DNA of 64,000 nucleotides from JAVWPP01 sp036635835. GTDB taxonomy: Bacteria; Bacillota; Clostridia; TANB77; CAG-465. The stretch spans positions 62,001 to 126,000 of the forward strand of contig JAVWPP010000001.1 of the NCBI GenBank assembly GCA_036635835.1, in the 5' to 3' direction. How positions within the stretch are numbered: position 1 is the stretch's first letter; every line of letters begins with the position of its first letter. Under the pieces are notes generated by a model. The model saw only the letters and a program-made list of their open reading frames with translations. It searched no databases and was not told where the DNA came from. Positions 26,218 to 35,115 of this stretch are shown here, in pieces. The translations under genes and the position numbers were made by a program.

Positions 26218-27567
26218 CTAATATTTTGCTTCTACGGGCTCTACACCTTTATATAAATTTTTAAACTTCGTAAACTGTCCATACCAACCAAGTTCAATAG
26301 TTCCAGTAGATCCAGATCTGTTTTTAGCTATAATAACTTCCGCTAAATTTTTATTTTCCGGCACTTCTTTGTAGTAACTTTCTCTATGTATAAACAAAAC
26401 TTGATCCGCATCTTGTTCTATAGAACCAGATTCTCTTATATCACTTAGAGTTGGTCTATGCTCATCTCTTTTTTCAGAACAACGGTTTAACTGTGTTAGT
26501 GCAATAATAGGTATTTTTAATTCTTTAGCTAGTATCTTTAAAGATCTACTTATTTCAGATATTTCTTGTTGTCTACCTTCAGATTTACCATTTCCATTCA
26601 TAAGCTGAATATAGTCAATAACTATAAGTCCTATGTTTTTTTCTAATTTTGCTTTTCTAGCCTGTGCTCTTAAAGTTGTTGAAGTTAATTCTGGTGAATC
26701 TGCTATGTAGATAGGAAGTTCAGATATTACACCTGTAGCTTTTGAAATTTTAGCCCAATCTGCATCCTCTAACTTGCCGTTTTTTATTTTACCTGCATCT
26801 ATTTCAGAATATGAAGATATGAATCTATTTATTATTTCTTTAGTTGCCATTTCTAGGCTAAATATAAGTACAGGAACATTTTGCGTCATTGCAACATGAA
26901 GTGCTATATTTAAAGCAAATGCTGTTTTACCCATAGCTGGCCTTGCTCCTACTATAACAAGATTCGATGAATTTAAACCTGAAGTTTTTTCATCTACATC
27001 TATAAATCCAGATTCTAGTCCAGATACATTTCCTTCTCTATTGCATAGCTCTTCTAAATTTTCTAAACTTAACTTTAATCCTTCTTTCATGTCTACATAT
27101 CCAGTAGATTTTCTAGATTGTAATAGATCAAAAATCTTTTTTTCAGCTTGTTCTACTACAGAATCTGTTTCTGTTGTTTGTAAACTACAAAGAGAATGTA
27201 TATCATTACTTGCTTTGATTAATTTTCTAAGAGTTGCTTTTTCTTCTACAATTTTTACGTACTCATTTATGTTAGATGTAGTTGGTAAAGCATCTACAAG
27301 TGATGTTATATATTCTATTCCACCTACTTTATCTAAACAATTATTTAGTTTTAATTGTTCTTTTAAAGTTATTGGATCTATTTTTCTACCTAATGAATAT
27401 AAATCCATCATAGCTTTATAAACTTGCCTATGATCTTCTCTATAGAAATCATCATCTTTTAATTTTTCTGTTGCTGCAACTATTGCATCGCTATCTATAA
27501 TCATAGCTCCTAATACTGCTTTTTCTGCTTCTAAATCTGCTGGTATATTATTTACGTTATTTTCCAT
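26218..27567 (-). CDS. dnaB: Replicative DNA helicase
   Basis: 449 aa from the ATG at 27567, which has GGTGAG upstream; a GTG 12 bases earlier would leave no spacing. Hexameric 5'-3' helicase of the replication fork. The N-terminal DnaB domain (about 5-110, PADLEAEKAVLGAMI) is followed by a RecA-like motor with Walker A GARPAMGKTAFALN, SLEM, IVIDYIQLM and the AVLFIHRE-type segment. Length is normal. It is part of the rplI-dnaB pair typical of Firmicutes. Confidence 0.96.
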   Translation of the reverse strand: MENNVNNIPADLEAEKAVLGAMIIDSDAIVAATEKLKDDDFYREDHRQVYKAMMDLYSLGRKIDPITLKEQLKLNNCLDKVGGIEYITSLVDALPTTSNINEYVKIVEEKATLRKLIKASNDIHSLCSLQTTETDSVVEQAEKKIFDLLQSRKSTGYVDMKEGLKLSLENLEELCNREGNVSGLESGFIDVDEKTSGLNSSNLVIVGARPAMGKTAFALNIALHVAMTQNVPVLIFSLEMATKEIINRFISSYSEIDAGKIKNGKLEDADWAKISKATGVISELPIYIADSPELTSTTLRAQARKAKLEKNIGLIVIDYIQLMNGNGKSEGRQQEISEISRSLKILAKELKIPIIALTQLNRCSEKRDEHRPTLSDIRESGSIEQDADQVLFIHRESYYKEVPENKNLAEVIIAKNRSGSTGTIELGWYGQFTKFKNLYKGVEPVEAKY

Positions 27568-27587
27568 ATCTATTCTCACCCTTTTTA

Positions 27588-28037
27588 CTACTTTGCTTCT
27601 ATAACACTTATTTTAACATTTGCAACTATACCTTCGTATAATTTTGCTTCTGCTGTATAAACTCCTAATGATTTTATTGGTACTTTTACTGTTACTTTCT
27701 TTTTATCTATTTTTATTTGATGTGTTTCTTTAATTCTTTCTGCTATTTCTTTATCTGTAATGCTTCCAAAAAGTCTTCCTTCTTTTCCAACTTTGATTTT
27801 AAACTCTAAAGTTTCTTTTTCTAGAATGCTTTTTACTTCGTTTGCTTTTTTAATTTCTTGCTCTTTTTTATATTTTTCTGATTCGACTTTAGACTTTGCT
27901 TCTGAAACAGACTTGTTATCTGCAAGTTTAGCCATTTTTCTTGGTATCAAATAATTTCTTGCATATCCCTCGCTTGCTTCGATAACTTGTAGTTTTTTTC
28001 CTAATCCTTTTATATCTTGCAATAAGACTATCTTCAT
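27588..28037 (-). CDS. rplI: 50S ribosomal protein L9
   Basis: 149 aa. Large-subunit protein binding 23S rRNA near the L1 stalk. The N-terminal domain MKIVLLQDIKGLGKKL and GYARNYLIPRKMA are highly conserved; a long helix (about 42-75) links to the C-terminal domain. It lies between gdpP and dnaB, a conserved Firmicutes order. Confidence 0.97.
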   Translation of the reverse strand: MKIVLLQDIKGLGKKLQVIEASEGYARNYLIPRKMAKLADNKSVSEAKSKVESEKYKKEQEIKKANEVKSILEKETLEFKIKVGKEGRLFGSITDKEIAERIKETHQIKIDKKKVTVKVPIKSLGVYTAEAKLYEGIVANVKISVIEAK

Positions 28038-28052
28038 AAAATCTCTTCCCTT

Positions 28053-30035
28053 CTAATTATCTTTACTGTAATACGTATCTATGGCTTGAATAAGCATTTC
28101 TTTTGCTTCTTCTAGCTCTACTCCTGCAAGCTGCGCGCCTGCAAATGTTAAATGACCTCCACCACCTAGGCGTTCTAATATCATTTGAACGTTTATATCT
28201 CCCATTGATCTGCCAGATATCATTACTACCCCGTCTATTTTACAAAGAACAAACGAAGCTAAAACTTCACTTATAGATAGTAATTCATCTGCAGCTTGGG
28301 CAGCTATTACCGCTAAATTATCCATTGTTTTATCGCATATTGAAATTGCTATTTCTTTTCTTATAAATTCGGCTTTTTTAACGATTTCAACTTTTGCTGT
28401 ATATGTTTCAAAATTATTTTGGAATATTTGTTTTACTTCTGCTATGTCTAGTCCAACTCTTTTTAAATACGCAGCAGCTTCAAATGTTCTAACTCCAGTT
28501 TTAAATGTGAAATTTTTTGTATCTACTAAAATTCCTGCATACATAGCCTCTGCTTCGCTTTGCGAAAGTTCAATATCTGGTATGTACATAAGAAGCTCTG
28601 TTACTAGCTCTGATGTTGATGAAGCGTATACTTCATGGTATGAAAGTATTGTATCTTCTATAAACTCAGGACCTCTTCTATGGTGATCTACCAATATAAC
28701 TTTTTCAAATTCTTCTAGCACTTCTGGAACTGCAAGATAACTCTTTTTATGCGTATCTACAATAATTAAAAGTGAATTGTTGAAATCTTGTTTCTTTATA
28801 TCATCTTTTGTTATAAATACGTTTTCATATTTTTTATCTTTTTTTATTCTTTCCATTATCATTTGACTACTAGAATTGTATTTTGCATCTACAATAATAT
28901 GTATAGGTGTATTTAATTTTTCTGCTATTTTACAAAATCCTATTGCAGCTCCAATGCAGTCTATGTCTGTGTTTTTATGTCCCATAACATAAACGCTATC
29001 TGCTTTTTCAATAAGTTCTTTTGTTGCTTGAGCTATGGTTCTAGACCTAACTTTACTCATTTTTTCTACTTTTATAGCGGCATCTCCGTAAAAACCGTAT
29101 TTGCCGTTTTCCTTAACTACTGTTTGATCTCCGCCTCTTCCAAGTGCTATATCTAAAGTTGCAACTGTAGATTTGTATCTTTCATACAATGATTCCTCGT
29201 CGTTAGATATTCCTATGCTTAGAGATACCGGAACTTTTGTTAAATCTGTTATGTTTTTAATTTTTGATAATATTTCAAACTGCTTTTTTTTCAAAGTTTC
29301 TAATTCTTTTTTTGTTAATAATATCATATATCTATCTTTTTCAAATTTAGCAACAACTGCTCCTATGTTTTTGCCCCATTTTCTTATTTCTTTGTCTATT
29401 CTTGAAATTACATTAACTCTATCCATTTCGTCTAAGCCTTGAAGTACTTCTTCGAAATTATCTACAACTACAAGTCCAAGACATAATTTATTGTCTACGA
29501 TAGATGTTTTCATATTTTTTTCTTCTGTTTTGTCTATGAAACAAAGTAGCTTGAAGTTTTCATTTTCTATTAGGAAAGTGTTTTGGTAGACTTCGTACTC
29601 GCTTTCATATAGATTAATTGTATAATTATCGTTTTTTGTCTTGCTATCTATTTGTAGCAAAACTTTCTCTAAATCTTCTGGAGTTACTATAAACGAGAAT
29701 TTTTTGTTGCTCCATATCATTTCATTTTTTTTATTTAAAATCATAATTGGTAGTTCCATGCGGTCAAATAATTTTTTCATCATTTTATTTGCGCTTTTTT
29801 CAATTTCTCCAATTCTAGCTGTTCTATTGAAAAATTCGTTTATTGTTATTGCAGCAATAAAGCCAATTACAATTAGCGATAAAGGTACTGAAATAAACCA
29901 ACCTTTTGGGCTAACAAACAATATATATATAAATAATATAACTATTATAACCATATATATATATTGAGAAGTATATGCATCTATATTTATTTTTTTTCTG
30001 AATTTTCTTTTATCATTTGATTTTTTTTCATTCAT
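28053..30035 (-). CDS. gdpP: Cyclic-di-AMP phosphodiesterase GdpP
   Basis: 660 aa. Degrades cyclic di-AMP at the membrane. Two N-terminal helices (about 27-67), a PAS-like region (about 85-150), a degenerate GGDEF domain (about 175-310) and a DHH/DHHA1 phosphodiesterase (about 340-655) with GHKNTDIDCIGAA, VDTHKK, VDHHRRG and GGGGHLTFAGAQL. The GGDEF signature itself is not conserved, as in other GdpP. Its promoter is at 30063-30091, and it heads a gdpP-rplI-dnaB-tilS operon. Confidence 0.95.
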   Translation of the reverse strand: MNEKKSNDKRKFRKKINIDAYTSQYIYMVIIVILFIYILFVSPKGWFISVPLSLIVIGFIAAITINEFFNRTARIGEIEKSANKMMKKLFDRMELPIMILNKKNEMIWSNKKFSFIVTPEDLEKVLLQIDSKTKNDNYTINLYESEYEVYQNTFLIENENFKLLCFIDKTEEKNMKTSIVDNKLCLGLVVVDNFEEVLQGLDEMDRVNVISRIDKEIRKWGKNIGAVVAKFEKDRYMILLTKKELETLKKKQFEILSKIKNITDLTKVPVSLSIGISNDEESLYERYKSTVATLDIALGRGGDQTVVKENGKYGFYGDAAIKVEKMSKVRSRTIAQATKELIEKADSVYVMGHKNTDIDCIGAAIGFCKIAEKLNTPIHIIVDAKYNSSSQMIMERIKKDKKYENVFITKDDIKKQDFNNSLLIIVDTHKKSYLAVPEVLEEFEKVILVDHHRRGPEFIEDTILSYHEVYASSTSELVTELLMYIPDIELSQSEAEAMYAGILVDTKNFTFKTGVRTFEAAAYLKRVGLDIAEVKQIFQNNFETYTAKVEIVKKAEFIRKEIAISICDKTMDNLAVIAAQAADELLSISEVLASFVLCKIDGVVMISGRSMGDINVQMILERLGGGGHLTFAGAQLAGVELEEAKEMLIQAIDTYYSKDN

Positions 30036-30062
30036 AATTCTTTTCCTTTTTTCTATGCTTAC

Positions 30063-30091
30063 ATTTTACTATTTATATTTCTGTTTGTCAA
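30063..30091 (-). promoter_or_regulatory. Promoter of gdpP-rplI-dnaB-tilS
   Basis: TTGACA (30086-30091), 17-base spacer, TAAAAT (30063-30068). Confidence 0.75.
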
Positions 30092-30215
30092 GGAGTACAA
30101 TGTTTTTTTATGTTACATAAGTACCTATTTTTCGCTAGTTTTTAGACTTTCCTTATTTAAAAAATTATTTCTTTATTTTTTTAAAATTTATATCTACATT
30201 TATTTGATTTTAAGC

Positions 30216-30266
30216 ATAAAAAAATTGAAATATACATAATTATCTCTAATCATCTTTATTTCAATT
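30216..30266 (-). terminator. Terminator after the pilin gene at 30282
   Basis: 10-bp arms 30223-30232 and 30257-30266 (AATTGAAATA and its complement) around a 24-base loop, followed by seven U on the minus strand. Confidence 0.75.
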
Positions 30267-30281
30267 ATTTTGACTATTTAA

Positions 30282-30629
30282 TTATATAATTGATTGTGCT
30301 GCTGTAACAATGAATCCAACTAATGGTTCTGCTAAGAACACTATAATTGCACCTACAATTAGTATAACTGTTTGTTTTTTGATATCTGCTTTTGAATCTG
30401 CAGATGCAAACATATATCTAAGTCCTGCAAATATAATTGCTGCGAATGCAAGTACTTGTATTACAGTTGTTATTGTACTCCATACGTTTCCCATTGTTGC
30501 TCCAACACCTTCTGCAGCTGTTCCTCCGTTTGGTAATGATGTATCAATTCCTGTTCCTGCTGCAAATACAGTTGTTAAACATAATATCAACATTAAAACT
30601 ATAGGTAAAACCTTAACTAATTTTTTCAT
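30282..30629 (-). CDS. TrbC/VirB2-like pilin, copy A
   Basis: 115 aa from the ATG at 30629 (AAAGGAGG upstream). Signal peptide about 1-24 (ending TTVFAA), then two hydrophobic helices (about 55-72 and 87-108) joined by RYMFASADSKADIKK. It differs at only five residues (positions 4, 5, 10, 34 and 112) from copy B at 30779-31126. The loop motif is shared with the pilins of the T4SS-like locus 13 kb away. It is monocistronic, with its own promoter and terminator. No other T4SS gene is next to it apart from copy B and a wall peptidase. It is likely a pilus subunit of the same machine. Confidence 0.8.
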   Translation of the reverse strand: MKKLVKVLPIVLMLILCLTTVFAAGTGIDTSLPNGGTAAEGVGATMGNVWSTITTVIQVLAFAAIIFAGLRYMFASADSKADIKKQTVILIVGAIIVFLAEPLVGFIVTAAQSII

Positions 30630-30660
30630 ATTCAAGCCTCCTTTGCTTATACATGTATTT

Positions 30661-30689
30661 AGTATATCAATACAAATTTAATTAGTCAA
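30661..30689 (-). promoter_or_regulatory. Promoter of pilin copy A
   Basis: TTGACT (30684-30689), 17-base spacer, TATACT (30661-30666), the same hexamers and spacing as the promoter of the T4SS-like locus at 17766-17794. Confidence 0.75.
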
Positions 30690-30733
30690 TACTATATTTG
30701 TAGTTTTGCTATATTTGTTTTTTAATTTTGACA

Positions 30734-30764
30734 AAAAAAATGTGATGAATAAATTCACCACATT
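30734..30764 (-). terminator. Terminator after pilin copy B
   Basis: 12-bp stem with one G-U pair (arms 30739-30750 and 30753-30764) and an eight-U tail on the minus strand. Confidence 0.75.
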
Positions 30765-30778
30765 ATTATAATAAATTA

Positions 30779-31126
30779 TTATATAATTGATTCTGCTGCT
30801 GTAACTATGAAACCAACTAATGGTTCTGCTAAGAACACTATAATTGCACCGACAATTAGGATAACTGTTTGTTTTTTGATATCTGCTTTTGAATCTGCAG
30901 ATGCAAACATATATCTAAGTCCTGCAAATATAATTGCTGCGAATGCAAGTACTTGTATTACAGTTGTTATTGTACTCCATACGTTTCCCATTGTTGCTCC
31001 AACGCCTTCTGCTGCTGTTCCTCCTGCTGGTAATGATGTATCAATTCCTGTTCCAGCTGCAAATACAGTTGTTAAACATAATATTAACATTAAAACTACT
31101 GGTAAAACTTTAATAAATTTTTTCAT
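30779..31126 (-). CDS. TrbC/VirB2-like pilin, copy B
   Basis: 115 aa, 110 of them identical to copy A. The same signal peptide, Gly-rich stretch (DTSLPAGGTAAEG), two helices and RYMFASADSKADIKK loop. A consensus promoter (31158-31187) and AGGAGG site indicate high expression. The near-identity extends through the DNA of both coding regions, pointing to recent duplication or gene conversion, while the flanking terminators and promoters differ. Together with copy A it could supply bulk pilin to the machine at 1-17,800, or form an alternative pilus. Confidence 0.8.
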   Translation of the reverse strand: MKKFIKVLPVVLMLILCLTTVFAAGTGIDTSLPAGGTAAEGVGATMGNVWSTITTVIQVLAFAAIIFAGLRYMFASADSKADIKKQTVILIVGAIIVFLAEPLVGFIVTAAESII

Positions 31127-31157
31127 AAAAATTCCTCCTAATCTATTCTATATTTAA

Positions 31158-31187
31158 ATTATATCACAAAACTCTATAAAATGTCAA
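31158..31187 (-). promoter_or_regulatory. Promoter of pilin copy B
   Basis: TTGACA (31182-31187), 18-base spacer, TATAAT (31158-31163): perfect consensus hexamers. Confidence 0.75.
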
Positions 31188-31290
31188 CCATTTTTATTTA
31201 TTCTATCTACTTTTGCCTATTTATATACTCTTATGGCTATCTAATTGACTTTTTTTTATTTATTTATATTATTAAATTAAGGAGGCTATA

Positions 31291-31827
31291 ATGAAAATAA
31301 TAATTTATAAAATATTTTTATCTTTGCTTGTAGCAATTATAATAATTACTGGTTTATTAACTAAAACAAATACTGATTCTAGTAAATCTACTGGTTTTAT
31401 TTGGCCAAGCGATGTCCATAAAATCTCTTCTCCCTACGGAAAAAGAAATTTATTTACGGTGCATTTTCATAATGGTATTGATATACCTGCAAGGCAAGGC
31501 AGTAATATATATGCAATTTCAGATGGCGTTGTTGAATTTACAAATTTTAAAGGCTCTTTCGGATATACAATTGTGCTTAAACATGATGGCGAATATAAGA
31601 GTATGTACTGCCACGTTGATCCTAATTTTTTAGTTATAGAAGGGCAGTTTGTTAAGCAAGGTGATATAATTGCTAAAATAGGACCTGCTAGACTGCCAAA
31701 CTCCGCTACAAAATATTATATTTTTAACGGATATAAGTCTAATGGCATGACTACTGGGCCGCATCTTCATTTTTCTACTATTTTTAAAGGAAAATATGTG
31801 AATCCACAGTCTTTAACGTATAAATAA
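31291..31827 (+). CDS. Secreted or anchored M23 peptidoglycan endopeptidase
   Basis: 178 aa. A hydrophobic N-terminal segment (about 5-23) works as signal or anchor; a short linker leads to an M23 (LytM-type) domain (about 38-175) with zinc motif HFHNGIDIP, YCHVDP and HLHFS. All expected zinc ligands are present, so it should cleave peptide cross-links. AAGGAGG precedes the ATG. It is divergent from pilin copy B; a possible promoter (TTGACT at 31245) lies very close to the start. Sporulation M23 proteins such as SpoIIQ are another possibility, but it lacks their long extracellular linker. Confidence 0.82.
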   Translation: MKIIIYKIFLSLLVAIIIITGLLTKTNTDSSKSTGFIWPSDVHKISSPYGKRNLFTVHFHNGIDIPARQGSNIYAISDGVVEFTNFKGSFGYTIVLKHDGEYKSMYCHVDPNFLVIEGQFVKQGDIIAKIGPARLPNSATKYYIFNGYKSNGMTTGPHLHFSTIFKGKYVNPQSLTYK

Positions 31828-31855
31828 AGCATCAAGATTTCTCCTGATGCCATTT
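31828..31855. terminator. Short bidirectional terminator
   Basis: GCATCA and TGATGC arms (31829-31834, 31845-31850) between two convergent genes; only moderate U-tracts on either strand. Confidence 0.45.
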
Positions 31856-31860
31856 ATTAT

Positions 31861-32520
31861 CTATTCTTGTTCTGCTTGTTCTTCTTTTTCTTCTTTATCT
31901 AATAATTCTAATTTAGAAACTGAAACTTCATATGCAAGGTTCTTTACAACAGTACCATCTTCATATTTTTTTTCATATTCTCTACTTTGAACTCTTCCTT
32001 CGATTTTAATATTTGTTCCTACAGGCAAGTTTTCGCAGAATTTAGCGTTTCTTCCCCACATTATACAAGGTATATAATCTGATTTATTATATGCTCTATT
32101 TACAGCTATTAAAACATCTGCAATTTCTCTACCTAGAGGTGTTTTTCTGTATACTGGTTTTTTACAAACAAAACCATTTAATAAAGCTTCATTTTTAGTT
32201 TTTGCTTCTTCTTCTACCTCAATAGTTCTTAGCTCTTTGATAAATATAGATAATACTAATTTACTTTTTTCTTCACGATACTTATTATATGATCTAAACT
32301 GACCTTCAATTTCAATAAGTAATCCCGGTTTAAACGTTGCTAAATCTATAAGTCTTTCTGAAACTATAACTGGTATTTTATCATCAGCTCCACTAAGTCT
32401 ACTTACACTTATATCAAATATGTAAAACTTTTCACCATATACTTCATGACTTATTTGAAGTTCTGAAGCTATAGTACCTCCTATTTTTACAATATTATTT
32501 TCACTATAATTATTTAACAC
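31861..32520 (-). CDS. Single-stranded DNA-binding-like protein with two OB folds
   Basis: 219 aa, starting at a GTG (GGAGG upstream). Two OB-fold regions can be seen: about 8-100 (VKIGGTIASELQISHEVYGEKF) and about 112-205 (LGREIADVLIAVNRAYNKSD, CIMWGRNAKFCENL). The second matches the SSB core with its conserved Trp and Gly positions. An acidic Glu-rich tail ends the protein, as in SSB, but without the DDDIPF motif. Such double-domain SSB relatives are common in Clostridia beside a canonical ssb. A function in DNA repair or uptake is possible but not shown. Confidence 0.75.
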   Translation of the reverse strand: MLNNYSENNIVKIGGTIASELQISHEVYGEKFYIFDISVSRLSGADDKIPVIVSERLIDLATFKPGLLIEIEGQFRSYNKYREEKSKLVLSIFIKELRTIEVEEEAKTKNEALLNGFVCKKPVYRKTPLGREIADVLIAVNRAYNKSDYIPCIMWGRNAKFCENLPVGTNIKIEGRVQSREYEKKYEDGTVVKNLAYEVSVSKLELLDKEEKEEQAEQE

Positions 32521-32590
32521 AAATATTCCTCCTTTGATATTATCTATACTATTCTTATGTTCATTTTTTCGTTTTTATAACACTTTTTAG

Positions 32591-32619
32591 ATTATATCAT
32601 AAAAAAAAGTTTTTGTAAA
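32591..32619 (-). promoter_or_regulatory. Promoter of the SSB-like gene
   Basis: TTTACA (32614-32619), 17-base spacer, TATAAT (32591-32596). Confidence 0.65.
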
Positions 32620-32647
32620 TACTTTATGTTAACTTTAAATTTTTATT

Positions 32648-33961
32648 TTACTTATTTTTTGCTATATATTCATTTTCTTTTTCTTTTATATAACTCATCA
32701 TATTATTCTTATATGCTTCTACACCTGGCTGATTAAATGGATTAACCTCAGATAGATACGCACTCATAGCGCAGGCTTTTTCAAAAAAGTATATTAACTG
32801 TCCTACGGTATATTCGTTTATTTCTTTTATATTTATTAATATATTAGGTACATTTCCAGATACATGGGCGTCTACTGTGCCTTTAAATGCTTTATTGTTT
32901 ATCCAATCTATTGTTGTACCTGCTAAATATTCTAAACCATCAAAGTTATCTTTAGACTTTGGCACGCATATTTCTTCTTTTGTATTTTCTATGTTTAAAA
33001 CAGTTTCAAATACGTTTCTTTTACCTTCTTGTATTATTTGGCCTAAAGAATGTAGATCAGTTGAAAAGTCTACACCTACTGGGAAAATACCTTTCCCATC
33101 TTTGCCTTCGCTTTCGCCAAATAGTTGTTTGAACCACTCTACAAAATAATGTAGAGATTGGTCGTAACTTGCCATAATTTCTATGTCCTTGCCTTTATTT
33201 CTAAAGATCTGTCTAAACGCAGCATATTTATATGCATCATTTTTTTCTATTGTTTCAGCAGAATATATTGCTTTTGCAAAAGTTGCGCCTTCTAAAATTT
33301 CATTTATATCTAAGCCTGCGGCTGCAATAGGAAGTAAGCCAACTGGCGTAAGAACTGAATATCTACCACCTATATCATCTGGTATAACAAAAGTTTTATA
33401 CTGATTTTTATCTGCTATTTCTTTTAATATGCCTTTTTCCTTATCTGTAGTTATGTATATTCTATCTGCGGCTCCGCCTTCTCCATATTTTTCTTCTAAA
33501 AATGATTTTAATATTCTAAAAGTAATTGCGGGTTCTAAGGTTTTACCGGATTTTGAGATAACATTTACTGCTACGTCTTTATCCAATATATATTCAACCA
33601 AATTTCTTAAATATTTTCCACTCATGTTATTGCCTGCAAAAATAATCTCAGGCTTTTTATGGCTGAATTTGTCTGAAAGCATGTCAATAACAGCTCTAGA
33701 GCCCAAGTAAGATCCGCCTATTCCAACTACAACTAGCACATCTGCCTGCCTTTGTATTTTTTTAGCCGTGTCTTTTATATCCTCTATTTCTTCTTCTGAT
33801 ATTTTTTCTGCATAATCTAGCCAGCCTAGCATTTCACTTCCTACGCCACTTCTATCTTCTATAATTCTATGTTTTTGAATGACTTTATCATTCATATATT
33901 CAAGTTCTTCTTTTTCTACAAATTTATCTGCATTTGAAAAATCTAATGAAATTCCTACCAT
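32648..33961 (-). CDS. pgi: Glucose-6-phosphate isomerase
   Basis: 437 aa, typical of the short Gram-positive form. Interconverts glucose 6-phosphate and fructose 6-phosphate. Visible motifs: VVGIGGSYLGSRAVID, VISKSGKTLEPA, GGRYSVLTPVGLLP (family signature 1) and the C-terminal FNQPGVEAYK (signature 2). AAGGAGTGAT precedes the ATG. It stands alone between spoIIP and the SSB-like gene, on the same strand. Confidence 0.96.
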   Translation of the reverse strand: MVGISLDFSNADKFVEKEELEYMNDKVIQKHRIIEDRSGVGSEMLGWLDYAEKISEEEIEDIKDTAKKIQRQADVLVVVGIGGSYLGSRAVIDMLSDKFSHKKPEIIFAGNNMSGKYLRNLVEYILDKDVAVNVISKSGKTLEPAITFRILKSFLEEKYGEGGAADRIYITTDKEKGILKEIADKNQYKTFVIPDDIGGRYSVLTPVGLLPIAAAGLDINEILEGATFAKAIYSAETIEKNDAYKYAAFRQIFRNKGKDIEIMASYDQSLHYFVEWFKQLFGESEGKDGKGIFPVGVDFSTDLHSLGQIIQEGKRNVFETVLNIENTKEEICVPKSKDNFDGLEYLAGTTIDWINNKAFKGTVDAHVSGNVPNILINIKEINEYTVGQLIYFFEKACAMSAYLSEVNPFNQPGVEAYKNNMMSYIKEKENEYIAKNK

Positions 33962-34015
33962 TTATATCACTCCTTCATTAGTATTTTATACTGAAATGCA
34001 AATCTATGCAATAGT

Positions 34016-35059
34016 TTATACATACAACTCGTTTAATAATTTAGATAGGTATTTCATTGAATTTTCGACTTCATCTATGGTGTTTCCGGTTGTTCCGCAC
34101 TCTATTAATAGCGAGCATTTATTCATGTCTTGGTTGTATTTTGAATTTCTTATAAGCATTGTTCTAAATAGGCCTTTATAATTGGCGTTTGCTATTGCGG
34201 TGATGTTTAAAGCAAGCGAAAGATTGTCTAATGCGTATTTATTGTACACTCCATTTGTGCCCATTCCTACAACAAACATTAGTTGTGCGCATTTTTCCCC
34301 ATTTATTTCTGTTACAAGTCCTTTGTTTAAATCTCCAAGTGCATCTCTATGTAGGTCTATTATTATTGCATATTTGTCTGTTGCTAGTCTTTTTTCTATT
34401 GTAGCTTTAGACCTTTTATATGCGTTTTCATATGCGCCATAATCGTGAGGAGTTGTGTCTTGGTCCACTTTTATATTATATTTATTTAATTTTTTTGCTA
34501 GTACGTCTCCTATTTTTAGCATATTATATGATGCGTTTGTAGTTCTATATGTTCCTGTATATGAAAACGTATATTTGAGGCTATTATTATACGACTCAGA
34601 TGTATGCGTATTATATAGTAATATTTTATCTTTTCCTTTATCTAAATTTATATTATTTTTCATTATTTGAGCAAAATCTAGATTACGAGTAGATGAATAA
34701 TTATTTATACCTATTCCATTTAAATTTATTTTCTGTAGATTCTTAGTTTCACTAAGTATAACGGGATTTGCATGCATTTCGAATTTTTTTAATACTTCTG
34801 GTGACATATCTTCTTGCTCTAATAAACAATTGATTTCATTGCTTTTTATTTTAGTTTGCGCTGAATATTCTAAATATATATTGTTGCAAAAATTAAAGGA
34901 AAGTATTAGAAAAAGTAGCATAACAGATAATGCAGAAAGTTTATGACTTGCTAAGCCTTTAAAAAAGCTACTTTGCTTTTTACGCTGCATTAAATTATTT
35001 ACGATTTTTTTTCTTCTACTCTTTTTTTTAAAATTAAAAGAAACTACTGCATATTTCAT
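34016..35059 (-). CDS. spoIIP: Stage II sporulation protein P
   Basis: 347 aa. Peptidoglycan amidase/endopeptidase that works with SpoIID and SpoIIM during forespore engulfment. A basic cytoplasmic head and one membrane helix (about 41-60) precede the catalytic domain (about 135-347) with LLYNTHTSESY, IIDLHRDA and LIECGTTGNT, which hold the amidase zinc ligands. AGGAGG precedes the ATG. It follows a DivIVA-like gene on the same strand. No clear sigma-E promoter was recognised in the 56-base gap. Its presence is good evidence for sporulation. Confidence 0.93.
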   Translation of the reverse strand: MKYAVVSFNFKKKSRRKKIVNNLMQRKKQSSFFKGLASHKLSALSVMLLFLILSFNFCNNIYLEYSAQTKIKSNEINCLLEQEDMSPEVLKKFEMHANPVILSETKNLQKINLNGIGINNYSSTRNLDFAQIMKNNINLDKGKDKILLYNTHTSESYNNSLKYTFSYTGTYRTTNASYNMLKIGDVLAKKLNKYNIKVDQDTTPHDYGAYENAYKRSKATIEKRLATDKYAIIIDLHRDALGDLNKGLVTEINGEKCAQLMFVVGMGTNGVYNKYALDNLSLALNITAIANANYKGLFRTMLIRNSKYNQDMNKCSLLIECGTTGNTIDEVENSMKYLSKLLNELYV

Positions 35060-35115
35060 AGAATTACCTCCTGGTAATATTCTATACTTATTACAATAGT
35101 CTCTTGTTTATTCAA

